From positions 2,356,001 through 2,420,000 of the forward strand of contig NZ_CP134499.1 in the NCBI RefSeq assembly GCF_031764535.1: a DNA stretch of 64,000 nucleotides, read 5' to 3'. Position numbers and translations under genes: made by a program. Positions 48,845-57,747 of this stretch are shown here, piece after piece (the stretch's first letter is position 1; every line of letters starts with the position of its first letter). The notes under the pieces are model-generated. The model saw only the letters and a list, made by a program, of their open reading frames with translations, was not told the DNA's origin and made no database searches. Origin of the DNA: Pseudomonas sp. SG20056 (GTDB lineage: Bacteria; Pseudomonadota; Gammaproteobacteria; Pseudomonadales; Pseudomonadaceae).

Positions 48845-49701
48845 GCGACCTTCTGCTGATCCAGCCGCGCCCGGAAAACCTCGGTGGGCAACCTATCCTG
48901 CGCCCCCTGCCCTCAGCCAAGTGCCGCAGCGTCGGGCCGTTCGTGTTCTTCGACCATATTCTGGAAAACACCTACCCGGCTGGCAGCGGCATGAATATCA
49001 ACCAGCACCCGCATATCGGCCTGTCCACCCTCACCTACCTGTTCAAGGGGCAATTGCAGCACAAGGACAGCCTCGGCTCGAATCAACTGGTCAGCCCCGG
49101 CGAGGTCAGCTGGATGACCGCAGGCCGGGCCGTCGCCCATGTCGAGCGCACCCCGCAGACGCTGTGGGAAAGCGGCTCGCACATGCATGGCCTGCAGGTC
49201 TGGCTGGCCATGCCCGCCGCCGATGAGCAAGGCGAACCCCACTACAGCCATCACCCCGCCGACAGCCTGCCGCGCAGTACCAGCATGGGCGTGGACATCT
49301 GCCTGATTGCCGGCACTGGCTTCTGCCTGCAATCGCCGGTGCCGGTGCTGTCGCCCACTATCTATGCCGAGATCAAGCTGGCCACAGGCAGCGCACTGCA
49401 AATCCCCGCCGAGCATGCCGAACGCGCGCTGTACCTGATTGAGGGTGAGGCCACCCTAGATGACCAGCAACTACCGCTGCGTGGCCTGTTGGTACTGCCT
49501 GAGGGCGAGACTTACACCCTCAGCGCCTGCAGCGAGAGCCATCTGGTGCTGATTGGCGGCGAGCCGATTGGCCCCCGCCGGATTAACTGGAACTTCGTTG
49601 CCAGCGATCCGGCACTGATCGACCAGGCACGCCAACGCTGGGCCGCACAGGACTGGCCAACCGTGCCAGGGGAAACCGATCGCATCGAGCTGCCCCGCTG
49701 A
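48841..49701 (+). CDS. Pirin family protein
   Basis: A 286-residue bicupin of the pirin family. The metal site is complete: His56 and His58 in N-Q-H-P-H-I-G, His100 and Glu102 in V-A-H-V-E-R. Bacterial pirins act as quercetinases or as regulators of metabolic enzymes such as pyruvate dehydrogenase; the role here is unknown. Its ATG overlaps the OsmC stop by four bases. It is the last gene before the ECF sigma gene, 90 bases away. Confidence 0.92.
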   Translation: MSDLLLIQPRPENLGGQPILRPLPSAKCRSVGPFVFFDHILENTYPAGSGMNINQHPHIGLSTLTYLFKGQLQHKDSLGSNQLVSPGEVSWMTAGRAVAHVERTPQTLWESGSHMHGLQVWLAMPAADEQGEPHYSHHPADSLPRSTSMGVDICLIAGTGFCLQSPVPVLSPTIYAEIKLATGSALQIPAEHAERALYLIEGEATLDDQQLPLRGLLVLPEGETYTLSACSESHLVLIGGEPIGPRRINWNFVASDPALIDQARQRWAAQDWPTVPGETDRIELPR

Positions 49702-49726
49702 CGGAGAAAATTTGTTGCACTCCCGA

Positions 49727-49755
49727 GACATCCAAAGCGCAGGTGCTCGGGTATA
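49727..49755 (+). promoter_or_regulatory. Candidate ECF-dependent promoter of the sigma/anti-sigma operon
   Basis: GACATCCA (49727-49734) and GGGTATA (49749-49755) are 14 bases apart, 37 bases before the sigma start codon. The same two words occur upstream of the DUF4394 gene. ECF sigma factors usually control their own gene, and the CATCC core matches the -35 of SigK-RskA type promoters as I recall it. Confidence 0.65.
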
Positions 49756-49791
49756 ACCCTTGGCACGCTCACACATTCAGGAACCCTGTGC

Positions 49792-50340
49792 ATGGCGCAG
49801 CCGCTGTTTGATTACGAAAGCCATCTGGAAGCCTGTGCTCAGCAGGATAAACGCGCATTCCAGGCGCTCTACCAACAGGAGGCCGCGCAGATGCTCGGGT
49901 TGGCCATTACCCTGCTCGGCCGTCGTGATCAGGCTGAAGACTGTGTGCACGATGCCTTTGTGCAAGTCTGGCGCAACGCCCAGCGCTTTCAGCGGGCACT
50001 GGGCAGCGGCCGCGCCTGGATCTACAGCATCCTGCGCTACCGCGCGCTGAATCAGCTGCGCAGCCGTGGCCGTACAGTGGAGATGGATGACGACTTTATC
50101 GAGCGCGCGGCCGACGACACCCCACAGGCGGCAGAGTTATTAGAGCAGCAAGGTGAACACCAACAACTGCGTCGCTGCCTGCAAGGCATCGAACGCAATC
50201 GCCGCCACCCGATCCTGCTGGCCTTTTACCGCGGCCTGACCCATGAACAAATCGCCAACCGCCTGACCACCCCGCTGGGCACCATCAAGGGCCGTATTCG
50301 CGCTGGTCTGCGCGCACTGCAGGAGTGTTTGCAAGCATGA
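49792..50340 (+). CDS. ECF RNA polymerase sigma factor (SigK/ECF19-like)
   Basis: A 182-residue sigma-70-family factor with region 2 (about residues 20-90: D-Q-A-E-D-C-V-H-D-A-F-V-Q-V-W-R) and region 4 (about 125-175: L-A-F-Y-R-G-L-T-H-E-Q-I-A-N-R). It lacks regions 1 and 3, the mark of extracytoplasmic function factors. Pairing with an RskA-type anti-sigma factor places it with the SigK/ECF19 group. Start after AGGAA. It overlaps the anti-sigma gene by four bases. Confidence 0.93.
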   Translation: MAQPLFDYESHLEACAQQDKRAFQALYQQEAAQMLGLAITLLGRRDQAEDCVHDAFVQVWRNAQRFQRALGSGRAWIYSILRYRALNQLRSRGRTVEMDDDFIERAADDTPQAAELLEQQGEHQQLRRCLQGIERNRRHPILLAFYRGLTHEQIANRLTTPLGTIKGRIRAGLRALQECLQA

Positions 50341-51050
50341 TTCCGCAGCAACCTGCCGAACGCCGCGCCTTGATCGGCGAATATGTCCTGGGCTTACTTG
50401 ATGAGGCCGAAGCCGCTGAAGTGCGCGAGTTGATCGAGCGCGACAGCGAAGCCGCGCAAATGGCTCTGCAGTGGCAACAGCACTTTCTCGAACTGAGCGA
50501 TCAGCTACCGCCGCAAACACCGTCTACACAATTGTGGCAACGCCTGCAGGACAGCCTCGGCCTGACCCCAACCGTCAGCCGGGTGAATGTCTGGCTGACG
50601 TGGTGGCAGAGCCTGGCCACCTGGCGCCTCACCAGTGCTGCACTGGTACTTGCCTTGATCGTCGCGCTGATGCCTAACCTGTGGCACACAGAGATGCCTG
50701 GCAACAGCTACACCGTGGTGCTGCAAGCCCCTGGTGAAGCCGCCAAACCCGGCTGGGTAGTGCATGTGGACGGCACAGGCGGCCTGCGTTTGCAGCCGTT
50801 GCTGAACGATCAGATCCCAGCCGACCGCTCGGTACAGTTCTGGACGTTGATCGACCCAGCCATTGGCCCACGCTCCCTAGGCCTGGTCGAACCGGGTAAG
50901 CCGCTGCAACTGTCTGCCGAACAGATTGGCGCAGTGCAACCCGGCCAGCTGTTCGAACTGACCCTGGAACCGGCCGGCGGCTCGCCGAAGGATCGGCCTA
51001 CCGGCAAGGTGCTGTATATCGGTCGCGCGGTGATGGCTTCGATCAACTGA
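50337..51050 (+). CDS. RskA-type anti-sigma factor
   Basis: A 237-residue single-pass membrane protein. The cytoplasmic N-terminus has the anti-sigma domain signature G-E-Y-V-L-G-L-L-D-E-A-E (residues 14-25), but without the zinc motif H-x3-C-x2-C, as is usual for RskA. One membrane helix lies at about 96-114; the rest is a periplasmic RskA domain with beta strands (V-V-L-Q-A-P-G, W-V-V-H-V-D-G-T-G-G). It would hold the sigma factor inactive until released by regulated proteolysis. The start is set by the ATGA overlap with the sigma gene. Confidence 0.92.
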   Translation: MIPQQPAERRALIGEYVLGLLDEAEAAEVRELIERDSEAAQMALQWQQHFLELSDQLPPQTPSTQLWQRLQDSLGLTPTVSRVNVWLTWWQSLATWRLTSAALVLALIVALMPNLWHTEMPGNSYTVVLQAPGEAAKPGWVVHVDGTGGLRLQPLLNDQIPADRSVQFWTLIDPAIGPRSLGLVEPGKPLQLSAEQIGAVQPGQLFELTLEPAGGSPKDRPTGKVLYIGRAVMASIN

Positions 51051-51088
51051 AGCCATCAGCAAAAAAACTGAATTTATTTTCAGGCCGC

Positions 51089-51116
51089 GACATCCAGATG
51101 CGTTCTCGTGGGTATA
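51089..51116 (+). promoter_or_regulatory. Candidate ECF-dependent promoter of the DUF4394 gene
   Basis: GACATCCA (51089-51096) and GGGTATA (51110-51116), 13 bases apart, repeat the pair upstream of the sigma gene with one base less between them. The start codon lies 89 bases downstream of the second word, leaving a leader with two hairpins. Confidence 0.65.
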
Positions 51117-51121
51117 GCTAT

Positions 51122-51170
51122 CAGGTGTTTCATCGAGGCACCTGCAAGGCAGGCCTTAGCCGGCCTTGCA
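51122..51170 (+). other. Two consecutive hairpins in the leader of the DUF4394 gene
   Basis: CAGGTG (51122-51127) pairs with CACCTG (51139-51144), and TGCAAGGC (51143-51150) with GCCTTGCA (51163-51170). The two share bases 51143-51144, so they may be alternative or stacked. They lie between the candidate promoter and the start codon at 51205. Effect on expression is unknown. Confidence 0.5.
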
Positions 51171-51204
51171 TCGATGCTGGATAACCACAGATGAGAGAAC
51201 GCAT

Positions 51205-51996
51205 ATGAACAGCTTCAATACCCTGCTGACCGCTGCCGTTACCACTGCCACCCTCAGCCTCGCCGCCGGCACTGCCAGCGCAGCGACCCTACTGGCCCTG
51301 GGCGCCGACGGTCAGCTGTTCAAGATCGACAGCAGCAGCCAGAAAGTCACCGCCACGATGGCAACCAACAGCCCAAGCCCGTTGCGCGGCATTGATGTGC
51401 GCCCGGCAAATGGGATGCTCTATGCCTTGAGCAATGACCATCAGCTCCACACCCTGGACCTGGCCACTGGCGCAGCCAGCAAGGTCGCCAGCCTGAACAA
51501 GCAACTGCCTGGCAACGGCCAGGCGGTCATCGACTTCAACCCAGTCGCCGACAAGCTGCGCATGCTCGCCGCCGACGGCACCAGCTTTCGCGTCAACGTT
51601 GAAACCGGTGAAGTGGTGGTAGACGGTTCAGTGGCTTACGCCGCCGAAGGCCCTTATGCCGGTAAAAGCGCCAAAGTAGTCGCCGGTGCGTATAGCAACG
51701 CCTACGCCGGCACTCAGGCCACCGCGCTGTACACCGTGGACCTGGCCAGCAGCAATCTGATGCTGCAAAACCCGCCAAACGATGGCATCCAGCAAGCCGT
51801 GGGCAAAATCGTTGATGGCCTGCAGAATGCGGCGCTGGACATCGCCAGCGACGGCAAAGGCGGCAACACCGCGTACCTGCTGACAGGCACCACGCTGCAC
51901 ACCCTGGACCTGGCCACGGGCAAGCCGACCACGCTGGGCGACATCGCCGGCCTGCCGGGCAATATTATTGATATCGCCGTACTGCCAGGCATGTAA
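51205..51996 (+). CDS. DUF4394 exported protein
   Basis: A 263-residue protein with a signal peptide (residues 1-26, ending A-S-A before A-T-L). The mature part is a set of beta-propeller-like repeats in which G-x-L-Y-A-L-S, A-T-L-L-A-L-G-A-D-G-Q-L-F and T-L-D-L-A-T-G recur (T-L-D-L-A-T-G appears twice), as in DUF4394. No membrane helix beyond the signal, so periplasmic or surface-exposed. Position directly after the sigma/anti-sigma pair with a shared promoter motif marks it as the probable main target. Function unknown. Confidence 0.9.
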   Translation: MNSFNTLLTAAVTTATLSLAAGTASAATLLALGADGQLFKIDSSSQKVTATMATNSPSPLRGIDVRPANGMLYALSNDHQLHTLDLATGAASKVASLNKQLPGNGQAVIDFNPVADKLRMLAADGTSFRVNVETGEVVVDGSVAYAAEGPYAGKSAKVVAGAYSNAYAGTQATALYTVDLASSNLMLQNPPNDGIQQAVGKIVDGLQNAALDIASDGKGGNTAYLLTGTTLHTLDLATGKPTTLGDIAGLPGNIIDIAVLPGM

Positions 51997-52003
51997 TCCG
52001 CAT

Positions 52004-52029
52004 GCGGGAAGGCCACCCGGCCTTCCCGC
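52004..52029. terminator. GC-rich hairpin between the DUF4394 and dienelactone hydrolase genes
   Basis: Perfect 11-base arms GCGGGAAGGCC/GGCCTTCCCGC around ACCC lie seven bases after the DUF4394 stop and before the stop of the convergent gene. There is no good T-run on either side, so it may be a weak or factor-assisted terminator. Confidence 0.6.
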
Positions 52030-52036
52030 TCACGCC

Positions 52037-52822
52037 TTACTCGGCGAAAGTTTCCGCAAACAGATCATCCATGGCCTTGAACGCTCGCGCGGCCACTACC
52101 GGGTGGTACTCATTGCGCCCCGGCACATTGGCCGCCGGGTTGGTAAAGGAATGCACTGCGCCACCGTAGCTGACTAACTGCCAATCGGCTTTCGCAGCTT
52201 TCATTTCCGCAATAAAGCCATCGACCTGCGCCTGCGGCACTGCCGGATCATCTGCACCATGCAGCACCAGGACTGGTGCCTTGATGTTCTGCGCATCACT
52301 TGGGTTGGGCGTATCCAGGTTGCCGTGGAACGAGACAAAGCCTTTCAAATCAGCGCCGGAACGCGCCAGCTCCAACACCGTACCGCCGCCGAAGCAGAAA
52401 CCGATCGCCCCCAGTTTGCTGACATCCAGTGCCACCTGCGCAGTTTGCGCCTTGAGCACTTCAACGGCTGCTTGCGCACGTTTGCGCATCAGTGGTCGGT
52501 CGCCGCGTACCCGCGTCGCGGCAGCCTTGGCCTCGTCGGCATTGGTCGGACGCACCGCCTTACCGTACATATCGGCCATAAACACCACGTATTTGTCACT
52601 AGCAGCACGTGCGGCCTTCTTTGCCGAGTCATCGGTGACGCCTAACCAGTTGGGTACCATCAGCAGGCCTGGACGCGGCGTGGTGACCGTATCGTCGTAG
52701 ATCAACAACCCTTCGAAGGCTTCGCCATCGATCTCATAGGGCACGGGCTTGAAGACCACTGCAGCTTCAGCAAAACCGATCATGCCGGCGCACAGCAGGG
52801 GCAACAGAGACTTGGTGGACAT
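52037..52822 (-). CDS. Dienelactone hydrolase family protein
   Basis: A 261-residue alpha/beta hydrolase with a probable signal peptide (residues 1-20, ending A-E-A). The triad is Cys143 in G-F-C-F-G-G-G, Asp191 or Asp192 in H-G-A-D-D-P and His224 in A-V-H-S-F-T. The cysteine nucleophile is the dienelactone hydrolase mark, but exported members probably act on other esters. It is a single gene running towards the DUF4394 gene. It resembles the gene recalled as PA1597, next to htpG in P. aeruginosa. Confidence 0.88.
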   Translation of the reverse strand: MSTKSLLPLLCAGMIGFAEAAVVFKPVPYEIDGEAFEGLLIYDDTVTTPRPGLLMVPNWLGVTDDSAKKAARAASDKYVVFMADMYGKAVRPTNADEAKAAATRVRGDRPLMRKRAQAAVEVLKAQTAQVALDVSKLGAIGFCFGGGTVLELARSGADLKGFVSFHGNLDTPNPSDAQNIKAPVLVLHGADDPAVPQAQVDGFIAEMKAAKADWQLVSYGGAVHSFTNPAANVPGRNEYHPVVAARAFKAMDDLFAETFAE

Positions 52823-52935
52823 GGCGAGGCTCCTCAGGCGAGTTAAACGCAGCGCTCACCATAGACCGCTGCCACGGGATGACCAAGCACCGGAATCCCC
52901 GGCAGCATGCCCAAAGGTTTCAGTCTGTTTCCGCC

Positions 52936-53934
52936 TCAGCCCTGCTCTGCCCAGCGTTCCTTGATTTCCAGAATCGCCGGCAGCTGCTGGATAAAAAGCT
53001 CGACCAGTTGCGGGTCAAAATGCCGGCCACTCTCTTCACGCAGCAAACCGACCGCGGCCTCAACCGTCCAGGCCGCCTTGTAGGGCCGCACGCTGGTCAA
53101 GGCGTCGAACACATCGGCAATCGCCACGATGCGTCCTTCCAGCGGAATCTCCTCGCCGCTGAGGCCATTGGGGTAACCGCTGCCGTCCCATTTTTCGTGG
53201 TGGGTCAGGGCAATGCGCTGTGCGGTGCGCAGCAGGCCCGAGGCATGCTCACCAATAATCCGCGCGCCAATTTCGACATGCTGGCGCATCACCGCCCACT
53301 CCTGCTCATCGAGCTTACCGGGTTTGCGCAGCACCGCATCAGGAATGCCGATTTTGCCGATATCGTGCATGGGCGCAGCATTGAGGAGCTCCTCGGCAGC
53401 CGCCTCGCTAAAGCCCGCTGCCAAGGCGAGGACCTTGGAGAAATGGCTCATGCGGATGACATGCAAGCCGGTCTCATTATCTTTGTACTCCGCGGCCATG
53501 CCGAGGCGCTGAACAACCTGCAAGCGGGTCTGGCGCAGCTCATCCATACGCACCAGCGACAAATGCGTGCGCACGCGTGCGCGCACGATCGGCGGACTGA
53601 CGGGCTTGGTGATGTAGTCCACGGCACCTACAGCAAAACCACGGGCTTCATCCTCAACATCAGCCAGCGCGGTGACAAATATCACCGGAATGGCCTCCAG
53701 CTCAGGTTGTGCTTTGAGTGCCTGGCACACCTCATAGCCCGTCATGCCCGGCATCATCACATCCAACAGGATCAGATTCGGCCGCTCACGCTCAGCCATT
53801 TCCAGGGCCTTGGCACCATCTTTGGCAAACAGCAGGCGGTAATCGTCCTGCAGGATGTGCCGCAGCACTTGTAGGTTCGTGGCTTCATCGTCGACCAACA
53901 GGAGCAGCGGACGAGCATCGGCTGGCGTGATCAT
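52936..53934 (-). CDS. Response regulator with HD-GYP domain (c-di-GMP phosphodiesterase)
   Basis: A 332-residue cytoplasmic protein: receiver domain with phosphoacceptor Asp58 (L-I-L-L-D-V-M-M-P), then an HD-GYP domain. The HD pair is at 190-191 (M-H-D-I-G-K-I-G-I) and the GYP motif is complete ([11 protein letters not shown], 253-255), followed by I-A-D-V-F-D-A-L-T. An active c-di-GMP phosphodiesterase is therefore likely. Its ATG overlaps the stop of the large MHYT kinase gene by four bases, so the two are made together and probably form one phosphorelay. Confidence 0.93.
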   Translation of the reverse strand: MITPADARPLLLLVDDEATNLQVLRHILQDDYRLLFAKDGAKALEMAERERPNLILLDVMMPGMTGYEVCQALKAQPELEAIPVIFVTALADVEDEARGFAVGAVDYITKPVSPPIVRARVRTHLSLVRMDELRQTRLQVVQRLGMAAEYKDNETGLHVIRMSHFSKVLALAAGFSEAAAEELLNAAPMHDIGKIGIPDAVLRKPGKLDEQEWAVMRQHVEIGARIIGEHASGLLRTAQRIALTHHEKWDGSGYPNGLSGEEIPLEGRIVAIADVFDALTSVRPYKAAWTVEAAVGLLREESGRHFDPQLVELFIQQLPAILEIKERWAEQG

Positions 53935-56900
53935 GGTGTCTGGCTGTCCTCATCGTGCAGCTGATGCAGCAGTTCGTTCAGCGATTGCTGCGCCAGCTCA
54001 AAGTCAAAATCATCCAGCGCCTGGCGGATATTGGCCAGGGCCTTTTTCTGCTGCGCGCCTTGCAGTCCTAAAGTCAGGCAGCTCAGCGCCTGATCATCCA
54101 GGCCGCCACGACTGATCGCCTGCTGCAAACGCAGCAGTGCATCACGCAATTGCTCACGATCAACCGCCTGGGTCTTTTCAAGCGGCTTCGGCACCTGTGG
54201 CAGCGCCTCAGCCACCGCCGCTAAGGCACGGGATAGCTCCTGCAGCAAGCTGCGCAGATGCAAGCCTTCACGCTGATTGAACGCCTGCTCGATCGCTTGG
54301 CCAAGCCCCGCCAGGTGGGTAAGCGCCAGATTGTCGGCTGCCCCTCGGAAACGATGCGCCAGGCTGCGCCCCGTATCCCAGTCATTCTTTTCCAGCATGC
54401 AGGTGAGGTGTTCAACCAGTGCATCCTGCTCACTGAGGAAACGCTGAATCGCCTGGCTCATTTGTACCGGCCCGCCCCACAGGCTGGCGCCGCGCTGCCA
54501 GTCGAACATGCCGCCACTTGCCGTAACAGACTGTTGCAGTTCGCCGCCCTGCTGAGCAGTGCCCAGCAGCCTGGCCATTTCGGCCAGCAGGCCGGGCAGG
54601 TCGAGTGGTTTGGAAGCGAAACCATTCATCCCGGCATCAAGCGCCGCCTGACGATCCTGATCTAGCACGCTGGCGGTCAAGGCAATGATCGGCAGGGGCA
54701 CACGCTGCCCGGCTGCTTCCAGCGCGCGAATACGGCGGGATGCTTCCAGGCCATCGACCAGCGGCATTTGCACATCCATCAGAATCAGGTCAAAGGTGCC
54801 GTGGGTAAACGCTTCAACAGCAGCCTGGCCATCCGCCACACAGGTCACCTGATGCCCTAACCGCTGCAAGTTGAGCTGCAGCAATTCCAGGTTTTGCGGC
54901 ACATCGTCAGCGGCGAGAATGTGCAATGCCGCCAGTTGTGGCAGCGACTGACGCACCTGCGGCGCCAGCCGTTGCCCCGCACGCAGGGGCAACTCGACAA
55001 TAAAACGACTGCCCTCACCCAGTGTGCTTTCCACCCGCAAACGGCCGCCCATCAGCTCGACCAGCTGGCGCGAGATGGTGGTGCCCAAGCCTGTACCGCC
55101 GAACCGCCGACTCATCGACGCATCGGCTTGAGCAAACGGCTCGAAAATCTTCTCAAGGCGGTTAGCCGCAATGCCGATGCCGCTGTCTTCGACGATCAAG
55201 CGGATCGCGCCGGGTTCACCCTGCACGTGCAGGCACACTCGGCCTTCACTGGTGAACTTCACCGCATTGCCCAGCAGGTTGGTCAGCACCTGCTGCAGGC
55301 GTAAAGCATCGCCCCGGTAGAACTCCAGTAACTGCGCCGGGTAATCGAGCTGCAAGGTAAGGCCTTTGTTCTCTGCGCTCAGACGTTGCGTGGCGCACAC
55401 CTGTTCGCACAGTTCGCGCAAGGAAAAATCCAGGTCTTCCAGTTCAATCGCGCCCCGGTCCAACTTAGCGGTATCAAGGATGTCATTGAGCAAGCTGAGT
55501 AACGAGCGCGAGGCCTGCTGCACAGTCTGTAGATGACGGCGTTGATCATCGGCCAATGGCGTGCCGATCAGCAGCTCAGTGAAGCCAATAATGGCATTCA
55601 TCGGCGTGCGGATTTCATGGCTCATATTCGCCAGGAAGCTACTGCGCGCAGCGGCAGCGGCTTCAGCACGGTCACGGGCGGCGCGGGTTTCCTGCTCCAT
55701 GAGCCGGCGCGGCGTCAAATCGGTGGCCAGTTTCACCACTTTGAAGGGTTTGCCATCCGTGTTGAAAATGGGGTTGTACGTGGCCTGAATCCAGACTTCA
55801 CGCCCGCCGTTACCAATGCGCCGGTACTCTCCGGCGGAGAACAGACCTTTGGCCAGGTCGACCCAGAATTGCCGGTAATCCTCGCTGTCGACATACAAAG
55901 GGTCACAGAACAGGCTGTGGTGCTGGCCCAGCACGTCTTCACGCTGGTAGCCAAACAGGTCCAGGGCGTTGTCATTGATCGCCAGCACATGGCCTTGCAG
56001 ATCAAATTCAATCAGCGCCATGGCTTTGCTGATGGCGTTGACCTTGCCTTCGTACTCGGCGTTACGCAACTTGGTTTCAGTTTGATCAAGCAATACGCCG
56101 TCAATCCAACGCGGGATACCCTGTTCGTCGAACACGGCGCTGCCACTCTCCCAGATCCAGTGCTCTTCACCATTGCGATCAAACAGACGGTACTCAACGG
56201 TGTAGTTACGCCGCTCCTCGATTGCGGTCATGACCTCATCGGCCACCGGCTGCAGGTCATCCGGGTGGTACAGGCTAGCGATGGCCTTGCGCTTGCTGAT
56301 GAAGTCATCTGCGCTCCAGCCCGTAAGAGCTTGCACTGCATCGCTGATGAAAATCATGGTCCAGTCGGCATCGAGCAGGCAACGAAATGACACACCCGGG
56401 ATGTTGCTGATCAACGAGCGATACTGCTGCTCGCGCTCACGCAACGCCTGCTCCATTTCAATCCGCTCACTGATGTCCGTGACGAACACCACGAACAAGG
56501 GATGCTGGCCGGAACGAGTCACCCCGATACTGATGCGCACCGGTTTTTCCTGGCCGCTTCGAATAACGCACAGCAACTGCTGCTCAGCATTCGGAAGGCT
56601 AACCTGACCGGTTTTCACATACGTGTGTATGTGCTGCTCAAAAATGCGGGCCTCGGCAGGGTTAAGCAGTCTGGCCATCGGCATGCCGACCAGCTCATCC
56701 ACTGACCAGCCAAACAGGCGCGCGGCGGCGCGGTTGACCGAACGGATCGTGCCGGTGTGGTCAATGGTCAGAATGGAGTCCAGCGCGGTATCGAAGATCG
56801 ACCGCAGGTGATGCTCGTTGGCACGCAGTTGCTGGCTCAGGTAGCGATAGCGCAGCAGTGCATTGGCAGCTACCACGAACACGGTCAGGGCGACCGTGAT

Positions 56901-57614
56901 CAGTGAAATCGCACTGCCCAGGTACAGGCTATCGACCATGGCAAACGGCTGCGCTGACTCTGCCACTCCAACAAAGCGGGCAGCCGCCATACCGGTGTAA
57001 TGCATACCGCTGATGGCCAGCCCCATGACCACGGCACTCAACAACAACGCCATGAGCGATGGCAGACGATTCTCCAAGCCAAAACGCACCCACAAGGCAA
57101 GAATCGCCAGGGCAACCGCCACCAGAATCGACAGGGCAAACATCCAGGGGTCATAACGCAGCAAAGGCGCCATCTGCATCGCGGCCATGCCGCTGTAATG
57201 CATCGCACCGATGCCCGCCCCTACTAATAACCCGCCCACGCAGAGCTGCAACACGCTCAGATTTCGCCGCGCCAGAACGGTCAGCGCAACCCAGGATGCG
57301 CCCAGGCTTGGCAACATCGACAACAGGGTTACGCCCAGGTCAAAACGTACTTCGGCACACAGCTGGAACGCCAGCATGCCAATAAAATGCATTGCCCAAA
57401 TACCGGCTCCCAATGCCAGCGAACCGGTGGCGATCGTGACCTGTCGCCACCAGGCTGAATCACTGTCACGGGCTACGCCGGCCAGTTGCAGAGCCATGCC
57501 CGACGTGAACACAGCAATGCACAACGACATGAGTACTAAGAGCGGATCATGATTGCTGAGGACCAGGACACTGGGGTCGGCGTTGACGATAAACAACTGA
57601 TCAAAAAACGACAT
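53931..57614 (-). CDS. MHYT-PAS hybrid sensor kinase with receiver and HPt domains
   Basis: A 1227-residue inner-membrane phosphorelay kinase. The N-terminal MHYT domain has about seven helices with three metal-binding repeats: M-H-F-I-G-M (75-80), M-H-Y-S-G-M (138-143) and M-H-Y-T-G-M (204-209). MHYT is proposed to sense gases through copper. Three PAS domains follow (about 268-380, 395-515, 525-635), then the kinase core with His666 in [10 protein letters not shown], an ATP-binding domain, a receiver with Asp947 (L-M-D-V-Q-M-P) and an HPt with His1087 (L-A-H-R-F-R-G-A-A). The start at 57614 follows GGGGTG. All steps of a His-Asp-His relay are in one protein, with the REC-HD-GYP partner downstream. 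Confidence 0.93.
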   Translation of the reverse strand: MSFFDQLFIVNADPSVLVLSNHDPLLVLMSLCIAVFTSGMALQLAGVARDSDSAWWRQVTIATGSLALGAGIWAMHFIGMLAFQLCAEVRFDLGVTLLSMLPSLGASWVALTVLARRNLSVLQLCVGGLLVGAGIGAMHYSGMAAMQMAPLLRYDPWMFALSILVAVALAILALWVRFGLENRLPSLMALLLSAVVMGLAISGMHYTGMAAARFVGVAESAQPFAMVDSLYLGSAISLITVALTVFVVAANALLRYRYLSQQLRANEHHLRSIFDTALDSILTIDHTGTIRSVNRAAARLFGWSVDELVGMPMARLLNPAEARIFEQHIHTYVKTGQVSLPNAEQQLLCVIRSGQEKPVRISIGVTRSGQHPLFVVFVTDISERIEMEQALREREQQYRSLISNIPGVSFRCLLDADWTMIFISDAVQALTGWSADDFISKRKAIASLYHPDDLQPVADEVMTAIEERRNYTVEYRLFDRNGEEHWIWESGSAVFDEQGIPRWIDGVLLDQTETKLRNAEYEGKVNAISKAMALIEFDLQGHVLAINDNALDLFGYQREDVLGQHHSLFCDPLYVDSEDYRQFWVDLAKGLFSAGEYRRIGNGGREVWIQATYNPIFNTDGKPFKVVKLATDLTPRRLMEQETRAARDRAEAAAAARSSFLANMSHEIRTPMNAIIGFTELLIGTPLADDQRRHLQTVQQASRSLLSLLNDILDTAKLDRGAIELEDLDFSLRELCEQVCATQRLSAENKGLTLQLDYPAQLLEFYRGDALRLQQVLTNLLGNAVKFTSEGRVCLHVQGEPGAIRLIVEDSGIGIAANRLEKIFEPFAQADASMSRRFGGTGLGTTISRQLVELMGGRLRVESTLGEGSRFIVELPLRAGQRLAPQVRQSLPQLAALHILAADDVPQNLELLQLNLQRLGHQVTCVADGQAAVEAFTHGTFDLILMDVQMPLVDGLEASRRIRALEAAGQRVPLPIIALTASVLDQDRQAALDAGMNGFASKPLDLPGLLAEMARLLGTAQQGGELQQSVTASGGMFDWQRGASLWGGPVQMSQAIQRFLSEQDALVEHLTCMLEKNDWDTGRSLAHRFRGAADNLALTHLAGLGQAIEQAFNQREGLHLRSLLQELSRALAAVAEALPQVPKPLEKTQAVDREQLRDALLRLQQAISRGGLDDQALSCLTLGLQGAQQKKALANIRQALDDFDFELAQQSLNELLHQLHDEDSQTP

Positions 57615-57705
57615 ATCACCCCAGACTGCATTGGATGCGCACACACCACTGGCGCAATGACAGCATCACAAACGAGCCTGCCCAGCCTGTCAATCAAGCA
57701 CCGAC

Positions 57706-57734
57706 AAAAAAGCCCGCCAATGGCGGGCTTTTTT
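57706..57734. terminator. Rho-independent terminator of htpG
   Basis: Arms AAAAAAGCCCGCCA and TGGCGGGCTTTTTT with a single base between; the effective loop is five bases. It lies 13 bases after the htpG stop, read on the reverse strand, and separates htpG from the MHYT kinase gene downstream. Confidence 0.92.
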
Positions 57735-57747
57735 ATATCCGCTTGGA

